From Gadus chalcogrammus (taxonomy: Eukaryota > Chordata > Actinopteri > Gadiformes > Gadidae): a stretch of 64,000 bases of DNA. The translations under genes and the position numbers were made by a program. Each line of letters opens with the position of its first letter. Positions within the stretch are counted from its first letter, which is position 1. The notes under the pieces were generated by a model. That model made no database searches. It had not been told where the DNA came from and was given only the letters and a program-made list of their open reading frames with translations. Location of the stretch: contig NC_079421.1 in assembly GCF_026213295.1 (NCBI RefSeq), positions 21,599,689-21,663,688 on the forward strand, written 5' to 3'. Below, piece by piece: positions 41,861-56,039 of the stretch.

Positions 41861-44800
41861 CCAAATGTACTTAGGATTGCCTATGCATGAACAGGCACAG
41901 AATGCTCGCCGTCTTCTCCATTCATCCCACATAGTTAGCGAACGCCATGCTATGCTGAGGCCGCTTGTAGCGACTGACGGTAACACTGACATTGCAATTT
42001 GCATTGTTTGTCTTAATGTTCTGTGAATCTGTTTCTTTCAAGGGCTTACTGTGGGATTCTCTTCTCCTCGCTTTAGTCCTCTCTTTCTAGTTTTATTTAT
42101 TTATTTGCGCTGCTGTTGAATGGATCTAGGGGAGACTAACCTTGTGGTGACGGGGATTGTGAGAGCGGTGCCCTTAAAAAGCACTCTACCTGTGATAATT
42201 CCCACTCAGAATGTTCCCGGAGTGTCGTAAAACAAATACCAACAGTTGTTCTGCTTTTTCCCCCCAGAATAGTTTCCTAGAGGTCCTTGAATGTTTGAAA
42301 GGCAGAAGGCGTCTCTTCCCTCCACTCAAACTACTCCCAATGGGCTGCACTGGCATGACAAGTCTTGTGCTTTTTCTCTAACGGTTCAATACAGAAAGCG
42401 AGGCTTTGGCTCACTCACTCTTTGACTCATTAGTTTGACTTGGATGAGAGCCCGTCGGCCTCTTTAACCCACCTGTGTGTGTGCATTGTACCAGCATGGA
42501 ATCAGCCCAGGCTGTGAGGGAAAGGTAATAAACAGAGGACAAGACAGGAATGAAAGGAATCCCCTGACGATTGATTCAACAAGGTCACACGCACCCACAC
42601 ACACACGCACGCACGCACGCACACACACACTCTCTATTGAGGAATGGTCAATAAAGCATTCTACCGGTAGCCAGCTTGGACTATTAAAGCTTATGCTATC
42701 TGGTTAAGCTTGGGGTCCAACAGCAGAACAACACGGCCTCTGTCTTTATAATGAATCGTGGTTTCGTTAGACCTGTTGCCTGTCAACTGGAATGAGGGAG
42801 GACGTATCCGGCTCAGAATATATCTGGTGTTGCTAGGATCCTAGAAGTGTGTGTGTGACATGGGTGAAAACAAAACATTGCAGAGCCTAGCGGTAGCATC
42901 TTTCTGAACAAGGACTCTGATTTATTCTGGGGCTGACACCTCACATGACGCACCCGCGCTTCCTCTAACCCCCGTCTGACAAGAAACCGTCAACTCCTCC
43001 TCTTATTCATATTTATGTCGTTTTTATGGTTGCATCTTTTTGTTTTGGTACAAATATTTCGTAGTCTTAGCATAAGCTTTGTCTGAGTGACTATTACCCA
43101 ATTGAATGAAAAACAAACAAACCTGATTTGACGGTGACACCATACGTAACTCTATTACCCATGTTGAAGCAGTAACATTTATTAGAGTTTACGTTCATGG
43201 TGACTATTTTGATTATTTGTAACAAGAACATCGGATACTACAACAACAATGCTGAACGGATAGAACATAGAGTCTTTATTCCTAAAACATAAAAGAATGG
43301 TATTACAAACATAATATTATTTAATTTGAGCAGATATTCATAATCACAGACAGGTGCCTGTGTGTCCCACGTCTCAGTTTGTCTAATCCACATCAGCCCT
43401 CCATAGATACAAACTACAAATGGTTGAAGTCTGCCATGACAGAAGGGAGAGGATTGTTTTGGCTGCCGAGGCAGTGTTAAATGGTTGTGTAGAAGGAGAG
43501 ATGGGGAGCATCCAGGATTATTGATGGGTAAAATGCAGATAGGAGGCCTATGTGGTTCTCGTGTCCCTGTCGGCTGGCTCTTATTGCTAGGGGCCTCAGG
43601 ACGGTGAGAGCGAAAGCCCCTGAGCTCGGTCTCAGCAGTATCCAGGTGTATGCTGGGAAAGTTTTTGAGTACATTATTTTATCTTTTTTTTAGCTCGTTT
43701 ACTTCACGGTAATACATTATATTTTCAGATATATTGTAGTGGTCCTGTTCTTTTTCCTCCTACTCTTTCACCTTGTATACTTTTACTTTACTTTTTACGA
43801 TGTAAAGGTGATCCTGCTTATTGAGTTGCTTTAGTTGACCCTTATCTATTAATTATTTCAATAATTATCGAACCAATTGTCTAATTCTATATTATACGGA
43901 TGTTATAATAATTAATACAAATAATCAAAAATAATCACTTGGTATTAATACAAATAAATTAGTTTTGTTATTCTGTATTAATAATTGTTATTACTTTGAG
44001 CAGTAGAAGTAGTATTAGTAGATAATGATGGTAGATTATAGTAGCAGTATAAACGAATTGGAGCACAGAGGGCACCATCAACACAGGTTTCTAAAGTAAG
44101 GAGTGTAATTTGGAGAATTGTCTATTGGTTGACTATGGGCCGCGGTTTAATGTTCATTAATCCTCTATTTATAAAACCCTGATGAATCAACCCCCCAAAT
44201 GATACAAGCATTCTGCAGAAACAACCATTTGGAAGAGGAGGTATTTGAGCAGATGTTCGGCAATGGCACGAGTCGGCCAAGAAGCGTTGGCACCCACCAG
44301 CAGGGCGGACTCCCAGTGCCAGCCATAGCTCCCAGTGATCCACTGGCATTATTAAAACTAAATAAATTTGACACGCTTTAGTTTGGTGCTTTGTTTTAAA
44401 ACGTTTTCAAGAGCAAAATAATGATTAACTTGATTGATTTTAAGATTGTAATTTGGCTGAGTTTGTAGACATTTTAGTTTTAACCGCAAAACATTGGGTG
44501 TAAACCCATGAGAGGCTAATAATAGTAATATTGAGTTGATTCATTGTGGGGGGTGGGTAACATTTATTTTATAAAATGTCCCCTGCTGGTTTGTTTTAAC
44601 AGGACCGGGTTCTCTGGGGATACATTGCAGTGAGTGTCGGATGTCATTATGGTTAAACCTAAACCCGTAATGATTAAACCTTAAAAGTGAGCATTGCCAA
44701 ATATGCACACCACTAAGATTTGGTCCAGCCCAAATTAAAACACAAATTGTGAGGAATTGCTTTGTGTCTAGTTTTACTGACCTACATAGAGTCATTACCA

Positions 44801-45900
44801 TGTTTGATTAAGAAGGGACCCAGAGCTAATTTGATTAGGTTATTTAGAAGAATATGTGTTTGGTAATAAACATTTATTATGTAAAAAAAAAAAAAAGTTT
44901 ACTTTAATAACCAGGAGACGCCCAGAGGACATCCGAGCTTAATTGTTTGATGTTAAATTGCATTGCTGCAGTGTTGCCCAAACTAATGGGTAGGGATAGG
45001 CCCTCAAGTCAAGGTAATTTACCAAACAGGGACTGGATTGTTGTTAAATTGATTAGAATATTTTAAGTACCACCGTTTAAAATTCAGTCACTGTCAAATG
45101 AGGTTTTATGCTGCAAAAAAAAACAATGATGAAATGATGAAAGCTTACATTGGAAATTCTAAAGTTTCCGTGTGTCCGTGGCGATCCTATCTGTCGTCTC
45201 AACGGCAGACTCCTTCGAGACTCGCGGCCCACGTTCGTCCCTTGGCCTGTGGTCTGGAGATAGCACGTCAACAACACATTCAGGCCGCACATGCAGAGAC
45301 CCGGCCCTGCCGCTCCCCTACCCTGTTAGTTCATCAGCGTTTAGAGACGCCGAGTGACGGTTCAGACGTCGGAGGGTATTCGCTGGTATTTGAGGGTATT
45401 CCTCAGCGCAGGGTGATAAAAGAGTTGGCTGTGATAGCAGGGGCCTGGGAAGCTCTGCCACCCAACCGGCAGTTTCCAGATATTAGAGAAGGGGTAGAGA
45501 AACACACATCGGCAGGCACGCTTTATGGCTGCTAGCGCTCGGTGTCTCCCTGGCCATTAGCCCCTGACGCTACAGCATATGGCAGGGTGTTGCTGCTGCT
45601 GCTGCTCCCAGACCGGGCCTGTTGCACAGCGCGGCCCACAGCGCAGCCACAAGGTCCAAAGCAATATGCTGTCACATTGTGTGTGAAATGAGGAGAGAAA
45701 CGTCTGAATCCAGGGAGGTGTTTCCTGTGGTCTGGTTCGGTGAGGGTCCAGAGAGGATGCTGCCTGCTCTTTGTTATTTAATTTTCGATCCGAGAAGGAA
45801 GCCGACTGGGGATGTCCGTTGTTGTAACGTTTTAATGAACTGAAATTAATGTTTTGTGTTCTATTTATTTTGTTGAGTTTAATTCTGTCAATATTGCGAC

Positions 45901-45902
<2 letters not shown>

Positions 45903-45969
<67 letters not shown>
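45903..45969. repeat. (CA)n microsatellite
   Basis: Uninterrupted CA, about 515 bases upstream of coding exon 2. Confidence 0.98.
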
Positions 45970-45970
<1 letters not shown>

Positions 45971-46484
45971 GAATAACACAGTGCTATATCAGAGTTCCAA
46001 ATATTATTTTGCACAGCATGAATCAACCATCAGATGCTTATGCACCTGCCTGCTTGGTGACTTCATTCCATGGTGGGCTTTTATGCAGTGGGAGCATAAA
46101 GGGAATACACTGCTTATGTTTGAGTTATGTATATTTACAGGGAATTCTAAATTTTTTGTGTGTGTGTCAGGTGGGGATGTTGACGCTGACACACAAACAC
46201 ACACATGTTTGTTTACATAAAAACCAAATTTCAAAATTTCCAATAATTGAATTATTAATTTAATTGAATAATTAAACAATTTGTTAAATGCGTGAGGCGT
46301 ACACATTGATAAAGCATGCGTCATCGTGCTTCATGAATGGGTCTTCATCTTGTGTGTTTGAACAAGACCTGAACAGACGCTGACCGTGACAGCAGTCACG
46401 TAAACAAACTTCTCTGGGCTTACTTTCTGGTGCTGGCACTTTGAGTTCTCACCTGTCTCACCTGTCTCACCCTCCCTCCAACAG

Positions 46485-46517
46485 AACATACACATAAAAA
46501 CATTGGCTGACGACATG
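46485..46517 (+). CDS. diaph2: diaph2 coding exon 2 (33 bases)
   Basis: The 11 codons read NIHIKTLADDM between CCCTCCCTCCAACAG and GTAAGG, phase 0 on both sides. Human DIAPH2 as I recall it has NIQIKTLADDV at the same place, joined to RDRITSFRK. Here the next exon begins RDRLTSFRK, so order, phase and sequence all agree. This exon is too short to be found by open-frame length and was located by its sequence. It encodes the link between the basic tail and the Rho-binding region. Skipping it would keep frame. Confidence 0.9.
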
Positions 46518-47331
46518 GTAAGGGTTCCGTCTCCTGTGTGTGTGTTACCATTTGTTTTGTTTGCAAATCCATTTCATTTCATCTCATCTCCCTTCACCTC
46601 ACCTCACCCCATCCCGTCCTGCCTCATCGTATTGTCCCCTCCTCATGGCTCAAAGCCATGAAACGTTGGATGTGCCCGTTTTATTAATTGTTTGCTCACT
46701 GACTAACATCACATGGTGCATGCCGTTTGGTTTAATTTGCCTTGCTCAGTAAATATTAGTTTTAGCTCTTTTATACTAGATTGTTGCACTGCATTCATAA
46801 TACATTTTCCATCTACTAATCAGTAACTTGAACTTGCTGAAACTGATATTGTATGAAGGGCTGACGGTACCGATTCAACCGTTTTTTCTTATATACACTA
46901 AAACCCTGAGAATGGATTTAATATGCATGTCTTTGTCTGCAAAAGTAAACAAGATGGTAAGTAAAGGAGAAAACGATAAAGGATAATTAAATGCATCATA
47001 CTCGTTTTTTATATTAATTCAGAAATGTAGAATGATGTGTTTGTTTATTTTATAAAAATCTTTGAAATGTGTGAGGCAGAGATGTGTCAGGTTTTAATAT
47101 TGCGATATACGTAGATGCTATAACCTCTGTAACAAACAGGTAAGCCAATTGAAGGAAAGGTAGTACCAGTTAATATAGCCACTTTTGGCTCTGGGCATTG
47201 TTATCGGTTATTAACCCTACGTACTTTGAGTGTCATGCTCAAATCCTGTGTTATTTCTTTAAAAACTGGTCGAATCCGACCCATCCACTCTATCAGATGG
47301 TAATGCTGTGATGTTGTCTTCCGCCACACAG
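46518..47331 (+). other. diaph2 intron 2 (814 bases)
   Basis: GTAAGG...CACACAG. A decayed pentanucleotide tract of TCATT/TCATC/CACCT words lies at about 46571-46630. Nothing else is recognised. Confidence 0.85.
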
Positions 47332-47508
47332 CGAGACCGGCTCACTAGTTTCCGTAAGGCGGGTCTGAAGAAAGAGAAGCCCCTGATTCAGCACTCGACA
47401 GACCTCCAAACCACCCCCACCGAGATGCCCCTGCCTCAGCCCCTGTTCGACGACCGCTCGCTCAACCTCTCGGAGAAGGAGATCAACGACCTCTTCGAGA
47501 AGATGATG
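47332..47508 (+). CDS. diaph2: diaph2 coding exon 3 (start of Rho-binding region)
   Basis: This exon has 59 codons, phase 0 at both ends, between CTTCCGCCACACAG and GTACGT. It begins RDRLTSFRKAGLKKEKPLIQ and ends EKEINDLFEKMM. EKPLIQH, the QPLFDDRSLNLSEKE stretch and DLFEKMM are the signature by which I assign DIAPH2 rather than DIAPH1 or DIAPH3. DIAPH1 has a different RIKKEKEKP region and DIAPH3 lacks the LNLSEKE form. The exon length equals the human one as I recall it (59 residues). The C-terminal third enters the Drf_GBD domain that binds Rho-GTP and, in the inactive state, cooperates in autoinhibition by the C-terminal DAD. Codon third positions are G/C-rich, unlike the flanking intron. 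Confidence 0.95.
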
Positions 47509-48410
47509 GTACGTCGGCGCCTCCTTGTTTACATGTGCTGAATGGGCTTTTCGGATGTGCTGAAGGGATCTGTGTAAGGTGTGGTGAAATGGCGCCAACT
47601 AGTGGCGACCCTCATGGTTGCCACGATGTCGGCTTCCCATCCAGTTTATGTCGCTTCAAGACTAGCCTCATATCGGTTTCTACCCGATCGATTCTCCTTC
47701 CAGATCCATTCCGCACATTTCTTCCCTTTAGGAACGCCACATCGGCACTGCACATGGGAAGAACGCAGAAGTGTGTGCGGTTGTCCTTGACTATAAATTA
47801 ACCCATGTTCCGGCTTAATTTAAGACCACTAATATAATTGTTTAAAAATTTATTTTAAACAAAATCACAATTATTGCGAATCTTGCTCTCTTAGTATGCT
47901 ACTTATTAAAAACAAAATTAATCAACAACGGTATAATTAGTTTCACCCAGTGTATCAGTTTGTTACTAAAGTGAGTGTTAGCAGCCAGGACAAACCTTCG
48001 AGTTGAGGAAATGTGTCACATTTTCCTTGCCCGCTTGTTGTGCTTTGTTCGCCGTAAAGCTAGAGGCATTGCACATGGGCAGCACAGCTCTGGCAGGAGT
48101 TTCGTATCGGGATGTGACAGACCCAGAGGAAGTGGGGAGGCCTGTTTGGGTTGACCTGGAGGTCAAACCCCACTGGAACTGCACACACACCTCGTATACG
48201 CCTTCCTTATCAACACCTGGCCATTGAATGCACGTTCTAATCTCCAGTGACAGTATATTCAAGACCCATCTCCGGTACACAATCCAGAATTAGTAACAAG
48301 ATTAGATCCGTGTGTTGATCAAAGACGAGGTGTCGCGGCAGCCCGGGTGAAGGGCGTAATCATCAGAGCGTTGTCAGTTCTACCTGGAGGAACGTGAGCC
48401 GCCGCCCTGC

Positions 48411-48444
48411 CACGTGGAGACAGTGCGCGCACTGTCTCCACGTG
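48411..48444. repeat. 34-bp perfect palindrome with two CACGTG E-boxes
   Basis: The left half is CACGTGGAGACAGTGCG and the right half is its exact reverse complement, with no spacer. Canonical E-boxes sit at both ends (48411-48416 and 48439-48444), and the centre is GCGCGC. A perfect spacer-less palindrome of this length is unlikely by chance in a 64-kb window. Confidence 0.9.
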
Positions 48445-48739
48445 TACCGCCATCAAAGGAAGCGATCTGGTACCGTAACACGGTTTGTCAATACTCCCCC
48501 CTTTAGAGGTAGTCTGTCAGAGCTGTAGCTCCACTGATCTCAAAGGAGCGCCGCTTTGCCTTTCTTCCCTTTTACCGTGCGGCGGCTGTGTGCCCTCGTC
48601 TCTGCGTCTAACACAGCGCTTAGACGGGTCACGGCGCGGAGCTCGGTCGCCACGCCCCCAACTCACACAGATGCTTAGCGCCGGAGCCACGTAGATCACA
48701 CGCACGGAGGCAGCCAGGCGTGCAGCCCCGGCACGCCCT

Positions 48740-48768
48740 ATCACTACTTATCACTACTTATCACTACG
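48740..48768. repeat. Short tandem decamer (TCACTACTTA)
   Basis: TCACTACTTA is repeated twice and begun a third time. Confidence 0.7.
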
Positions 48769-51700
48769 CCCCTTGATTCAGGTTCCCTAGGCTGAGAGGC
48801 ACGCCTACTATAAAACAAAGGGGGCACCGGAGGAAGGAAGTCATTCCATGATACTTTCCCCGGTATATATATTTTTCAAACCGAGAAGGATGTTTCAGTT
48901 TAGACAAGTGAAGAACAAAAAAATGGTTGATGCAAAGACAATAAATGTTATTTTCCCCCCTGCAAAGTAGACCCCCAGGGCTGACCCATGGCACGCATGA
49001 AACAGACCGCTCTGCCGAGGCACAATAGTGCTCTGTTTAGCCTCCTCGTAATCTACTTGTTATGCTTGACCATTGTCTCTCGCCCACACCGCTCCCCCCC
49101 ACCCCCAACCCCCCCGCATCACCCAGCAGTCGTGTCGGGTTCAAGTCATCTGAAGAGGAACCTGGTGTTTTTTCACTTCTACACTTGAGAGCGCTCCGAG
49201 TCTTCAACCGTCAACAGTCAAGCGCGTACTTGAGACGCTCATCACCAGACGATGGCGTCGCCATACCCCAGCTCTGGGTGTATGGGGGGGGGGGGGGGGC
49301 AGGTGACATGATCACGTCACCTGTCACCTGTCGCCCCCCTGCTCGTCTGTTATTCACACTTGTGTCTCTGTCGGTCCTACGGAGAGCTCTTGTCTCTGGT
49401 TTTCATCGAGGGGGGGGGGGGGGATGGTACTGGTGACATCTCGATGGCAGCCCTCAAAGCCTGACGCCGCTCGAAGAGCAAACACGGCGACAGAAATGTT
49501 TAATTGATGCGTTGGTTGCCGCCAAGAAGTGTTGAACGCTGAGAGTAGTTAATCTTTTACGCTAAGCACAGCCGTCTCCATATAAGTTATAAACAGCACC
49601 CCCTGCTGGAGCTGCATGACCCATCGTCGCTCATGATCACGGCTTTGATCAATAATGCAATCATACAAAACACAACGCTTGTATTTTGCTGTGCATAACT
49701 GTTGCCGTTGCAGCAGAATCCTAATATCCAAGTATAACCCGAAATACGGATTTAGCTCTAAAGGAGGATGAATATTTCATCGTGAACTGTGGCAATCATC
49801 CTGGATTTTACGTTGCCTGCGTGTTACCCGAGCGTCGCTCAGTGGGAACACTGAATATTTCAAAAGTTCAACTCGTACCCATCTGGAAGGTCAACTGAAA
49901 ACTCTTTCACACTGGCATCTTCCAGGCTATTGTAATGGGCTCTTGCTCTTAGGATTGAACTACAACAAAAAAGGCCTTCAGCTCATCCCTTTGAAGTAGT
50001 GAGCTATATTACTCTGGCTTCGTAGAATAGGTGTGTGTGTGTGTGTGTGTGTGTCTGTGTGTGTGTGTGTATACCATTGTGTCTCATTGTGTGTGTGTGT
50101 GTGTGGGGGGGAGCTTAGCTAGAGATGGGCAGCCCTGCCTTTTATTTCCCCCATACAATGGTCTTTATTGCCATGGCAGAGATATATACGGCCAGCGCTC
50201 CTGGTTGCTCATGGGCCATGGCTGCTGTTCATCCCCGTCACTCAGTTCACTCTTCAATTACTATGTTTGTGCTCACACTGGCGTGACATTAAGCCCGGGC
50301 TTCAATTTGCGCAGTGACTGGCAGCAGAGAAGGCATGTGTGCTGGCTCGACACTGGACAGGCTCTGACTCGCGAGGGTACAAAGTATAATTAGAGTAACG
50401 AAATCTGGAAAAATATGAAGGAAAGAAATTAAGCAAAATACGTTGCAGCCATCGCAAACGAGTCGACACTAAAAGTGTGCAAAGTTTTCTAAACTTGGCG
50501 AAATAGTTAAATGCCAATAGACAGACACTCACACAAGTACGAACACACTTGCTCAAGGAAATAAGTCCACACTGGCACAGACACACACAAGAATGCGCAC
50601 AGAAACGCACACCTAACGCATACACTGTACAGAAATTGTTCAGTACAGTCATCGGGTCTGAATGTAACATGCCGTTTGGAACTTTTTTTGCTTGAAACGA
50701 AGTGCTGGCCTGTGGCATTAGTACGACCACCTACTGTGAATTAATGACTAGGGAGTGGTGCAAACATATTTCCTTCCTTTAAGAAAATGGTCCAGCCATT
50801 GATCTGTGCACCTCAAAGCGCTACCATCATATAGCCCATTACCGACAGGTCACTGAAGGCTGCAGGGAGAACGTAGACCGCTCACCCCCTCCTCGGTGGG
50901 CACAGTTTAAGGAACTCTTCCAAGTATATAGTTGAAGCTAACCATCCTAGACAGCGGCCCTGTAATTCATACCAAAGTTAAACAATATTGGGTAGCGCCA
51001 CACTCTGGGCCTGGCTTTGAAGGGCAGATCGCGATCAGCATATTGCACCTGAGTGGACAGTGCATGTCGTCTCCCGGGGCTCTCAGGCTGTGCATGGCTG
51101 CACCGGTGTGCATGGGATTAAAATGCAGCGCGGGGGAAACGTTCATTCGCAGTGGTTCTTGGAGAGGAGGGGGGGGGGGGGGGGGGCGCAGCGACGGACT
51201 ATTAATGCACGTCTTTTGTGACGGCAAGACGGGCGAGATCAGATATTGAAGTGCTCCACAGACCAGTTTATCTAGCGCTCAGCAAAAACCAGCGGCGCTC
51301 AGTCTTGACAACCTTGACACGGCAATCTGTTTTATTTCCATTCGGAGCGCTGCCCCTGCCGCCTATTGCCTCCTGCCCTGCCGACTAACACTACAAATAT
51401 TGCTACGTTTAGTGCCCATTTTTTCTCCCTAATGTGCCAGAAGCACAATTGCAGATCCGTCCAGATGGGGCTTTTATCGGACAGCTAACGCTAAAAAGGG
51501 GACAATCACAGCTTTCTCGTCACCAGAGATCTGGCGTCGGCCGTCCAACGTGCTTTGCTATTCATCCGGTGTGAATGCTGCGGTGTGTGAAGTCTCCACT
51601 GTGTGTTTATGAGAGAGGGAGAGGGAGAGAGAGAGGGGAGAGAGAGAGACTGGAGAAATGAGAAATGTAGTTTTGCAGTGTGGTTGGGACTCGTGTGAGG

Positions 51701-51820
51701 TTTTTACATGCCTCTCTACGCCCTACAGGAACACCGTTAGTAATAAGCTCCGATGTGATCCCTTAACAGTTACGCTATGCTGGGGGGCTGTGAAAGGGCC
51801 CAGCCTGCAGCAGCAATGCC

Positions 51821-51957
<137 letters not shown>

Positions 51958-53617
51958 CCCTCATGCTTCGACCCATGAATCAAACTTGGGGGGCAGTGAG
52001 GAAAATAATTGATTCATCATCGTCGGTGGAAAAACAAACCTCACCTCGCTCCACTCCTCTTAAATCCACTTTCCCCAAACCCTGGCTCCCATCCAGGTCC
52101 ATTCTGGCAACATCCCGATATGATGGCAGCCATTCATTACGTCCGCCTGAAGGTAAACGCCCTCGGACGCGCGTTGCCCTCGGACGCCCCCGTACGTCGG
52201 GCCGGGATCAATGCAATGATCTTCTTCCAGCCGCGGTCTGGATTTATTTCTGTTCAGGAAACCCATTTCTTTCAGCAGTCTGAGCTGTGGTTTTATTTAA
52301 AATCGTACTTGGGGAGGGCTGGCTCTCGCTCCCGAGGAGCAGGTCAAGAGGAGCGCGGACAGATCCAGATCAGCGCCAGCCGCATGCACTTATAATCGAG
52401 TCGGGAAGAGCATGAGACGGCAGGAACAGCCCATAATACTTTGGTGTACATAGCATGACTTCCACGGCTAGCCTCTCCAATGTGATCTTTTGAATTACCC
52501 ACACAGCCTCGTCTTAAGATATCTCGTGACGGTTTCATTTAGTGCAGCCTAGGAGGCAGTAATTAATAACTAAGCATAAATCATTTTAGAGGCGGAACAG
52601 GGGGGGTCTGGTTCTCCAGCTTGCCCCTGATAAATGTCCCCTAGGCCCCGGCTCTCCTCCCTCTCGCCCGCAGCAGGTTCTTTCTTCTCCCTGTCACGTT
52701 GCAGCTCGTTCTCTGAATGCCAATTAAGCGGCGGAATTAGCAGGCTTCGGAGATGAATTTAAAAAAGGACTGCTCGCCGGTCGAACCTTGGAAGTTTACT
52801 GCCGCCATGAAAGGGGTGTTTATGGCTTCTGCAGTATTTACTTTTGGGGATACAGTAGATAATGGAATGGAATCGGAATTTGGGTCATGACGCTGAAGGA
52901 GGGAAGGCTTGCCCGCGCTCTTGATATTTAACCCCGGAGCAGACGCAGCAGCGGTATATCCACAGCGCCATGTGATGCGTCTCTCTTCCAGACATAGGGG
53001 TACACTAATACAGGGGGGGGGTTTACATTGCGGTTGCCGCAACACTTGACCGCACTGAGGTCCATGTGCTGCCAAATCACTGCTGCAACCCGCCCGTCCT
53101 GCGCTCTCCTTCTCCAGCAGAGGGCAGCATCGTTCCATAGCTCCCACCCTCGCTCAGATAAAAAAAAAACTAAACTAAAAAACAACAACTCTTGAATAGG
53201 ATGCCCACCCCCATCCCCTCATCCTCCTTCCCTTTATTCCGTCCATCTCTTTGTGCAAGAGTGTTCGTGATAAACACCTTCCCCCTCTCTCCCCCCCACC
53301 ACCACCACCACCACCTCCACCACCCCCCACCAACACCCACCTCCCCGTCCTCTATCCTAATCATCATGTCATTTCCTAGCTTTTAGTGCCGGTCCAGCCT
53401 TCGCTCCGTCCCCTCGGCTCCGTCACATGAAAGGCCCGTCTTTTGTGATGCAGAATGAGAGTAGCGCCAAGGTAATGCGCTCAATAAGACCCGGAGACCG
53501 CCACCCAGACGCTATCGGGGGGGCGCCATCTCGCCGCACGCCCGCGCAGTCCCGTTGCTTTGCGGTGTTGTTTCATTCCGTGCTGTCACTCAATCAACAA
53601 CACCCCCTCCCTGCACG

Positions 53618-53660
53618 CGCGCACGCACGCACGCGCACACGCATGCGCGCGCACACGCAT

Positions 53661-53728
<68 letters not shown>

Positions 53729-53752
53729 AGACACACAGACACACACACTCTC
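53618..53752. repeat. Compound CG/CA microsatellite
   Basis: GCACGCACGC and GCATGCGCGC alternating purine-pyrimidine sequence leads into pure CA (53664-53723) and then CAGACA variants. The alternating CG/CA part is of the kind that can adopt Z-DNA. Confidence 0.95.
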
Positions 53753-54563
53753 TCACACTCCTACCTAGCAGAGCAGCCTTTGTTACCACCACTAATTACG
53801 CCTGCGTTCATAACCTGTTGCTGCAACGTGTGATTCGTACAAATGAAGAGGGAGAGATGCAATGCAGATGAGGGGCGTTCGACCTTGCTTTCCAATTGCA
53901 TCCGTTCCCGTCTTGAAGGGACGGATGGTAGGTTAAGAATTCATCGGTGAAACGGAAAGAAAGAACGGGCCTTCAACCATAAATACATGTGGTTTTTATT
54001 GAGGATTCTATGTGAGGTTTTATGTTTTTGTTTTGGCCAGTAGCCTGCTCTCTCCATCAGTTTTGTAGTCGGCCGATGGCGAGTCCTGAATGTGTGATTG
54101 TTTTGTTGGAGGACTTGAAAGCTCTTCCTCCAGTTGCAGTGTGGAGGCATGTTGGATAGGACCCTTCATTCAAAGTTCAATTCCTCCAAACTTTCTGAGG
54201 CGACCGACCGCTGAGATAAACAGGAGGTTGTGTTTTTTTCGAGAGTCAAATATAGACTCAGAAAGCTAGTCGGTTTGTTAAATCACACGATGCATTCTTT
54301 GAGTTCAGAGGTGTGAAGTAGAGTGGGTCAATAATGTAGGGAGGAGAAATCCTGCCGAGTATAACTTAGTCTACGGAAAACGTGACTATTCTCCCTGCAA
54401 ATAACGTTCACCAAATAGCTGTTGTCACCCCTCTCAAATACTGTAAATAAATGTAATATTAATTTACAGTATATAACCGACATACTAACATTTATATCGT
54501 TAATGTTAGTATTGTTTAGCATCTACTTTTGGTTTTTGGTTTGTCTATGTTTTATAATAGTGT

Positions 54564-54589
54564 CTTGTAAGCCCTTGGGGGCTTACAAG
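54564..54589. repeat. Perfect 11-bp stem hairpin
   Basis: CTTGTAAGCCC and GGGCTTACAAG flank a TTGG loop. Confidence 0.7.
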
Positions 54590-54904
54590 GGCATGCTAAT
54601 GCATGAAACAATAATAATAAAACATTCAACATTTATGGAACCAAAATTTATATTTGTTGTCTTCATGGCGTGTTGCCGTGATAAAAATAAAACCTATATA
54701 GCTGTCAGTATTAGCTTGTGAATTTCCGTACCGATAATATGTTGTTATCAGTAGGAATACATTTTGGTTTCTTCCGTAGTGTTACGTATCCATGTTGTGG
54801 CCTGAATCAAAGGCCACCGTGACAACGGCTGCCTGGTCTCCAGCAGTGAAACCCTGTGTACACCTTCCTCCTCACTCCTGTGTTCCTCCTCTTCCTCTCC
54901 CCAG

Positions 54905-55009
54905 GAGGACATGAACCTGAACGAGGACCGGAAGGCGCCTCTGCGTGGGAAGGACCTCAGTACCAAGCGAGAGATGGTGGTCCAGTACATCTCGGCCACT
55001 TCTAAATCT
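54905..55009 (+). CDS. diaph2: diaph2 coding exon 4 (Rho-binding region)
   Basis: This exon has 35 codons between CCTCTTCCTCTCCCCAG and GTAAGT, phase 0 at both ends. It begins EDMNLNEDRKAPLRGKDLST and ends VVQYISATSKS. EDMNLNE is the hallmark of the Drf_GBD domain in all vertebrate DIAPH proteins. KREMVVQYISAT is the DIAPH2 form, whereas DIAPH1 has KREMVSQYLYTS and DIAPH3 has KKEMVMQYINTA as I recall. Exon length equals the human one. Together with exon 3 this forms the N-terminal part of the Rho-GTPase contact surface before the armadillo-type FH3 domain, which is not in the window. Joined to exon 3, the reading is continuous (EKMM then EDMNLNE). Confidence 0.95.
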
Positions 55010-55190
55010 GTAAGTAACGCAGCGCGTCGCTCCTTCCGCTCGCCCGGCAGCGCCGACCGAGGACCGGGGAACAGGGACTGTGTGTGTAGTGGTTGTGGGC
55101 GGGATGAAATATCACGACGTTCTGTAAACCTGCGGGATAATGAGTTCCTCCTGATCCGCCGCTTCAGCTCTCTGTTTCTCTCTCTGTGTC

Positions 55191-55615
<425 letters not shown>

Positions 55616-56039
55616 CTCCCCCTCTCCTCCCCCTCCCTCTCCTGCTCCTCTTCCTCTGCCCTTGATTTGCGGCGTTCATTTGTTCCTGGTGTGTTTCCTC
55701 CGGCCCTCCGGGGGGGGGTGCCTACGGAGCCCCTCCTGTCGGACCGCGCTGGCCCTCCGCGCGCACGTTGCCTCGGTCTTATGAAAGTACGGCGCCGGCT
55801 CCCGCGTGCCAATATGGAACACGACGCGTTCATCACTCTTAACCAATAATGGCAGATAAGTCAGTGGCTTTAAGAGCTAATCCCGGGGTGTCTCCATCAT
55901 AATTCCCCTGTAATCTCCGGCATGCGGCTGCGACGGGGGGAGGCTCCATCGACACACGGGGAGCCGAGCAAAGTGATTTCCACACCGGTCGCTCACCGAC
56001 CCTGGTGGCACCTCCTCGCGACAACATCATTTATTACCC

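Noticed and set aside
45098..45535. 145-codon open frame in intron 1
   Set aside because: No recognisable family, low-quality composition, and no matching phase or splice sites to join the formin exons.
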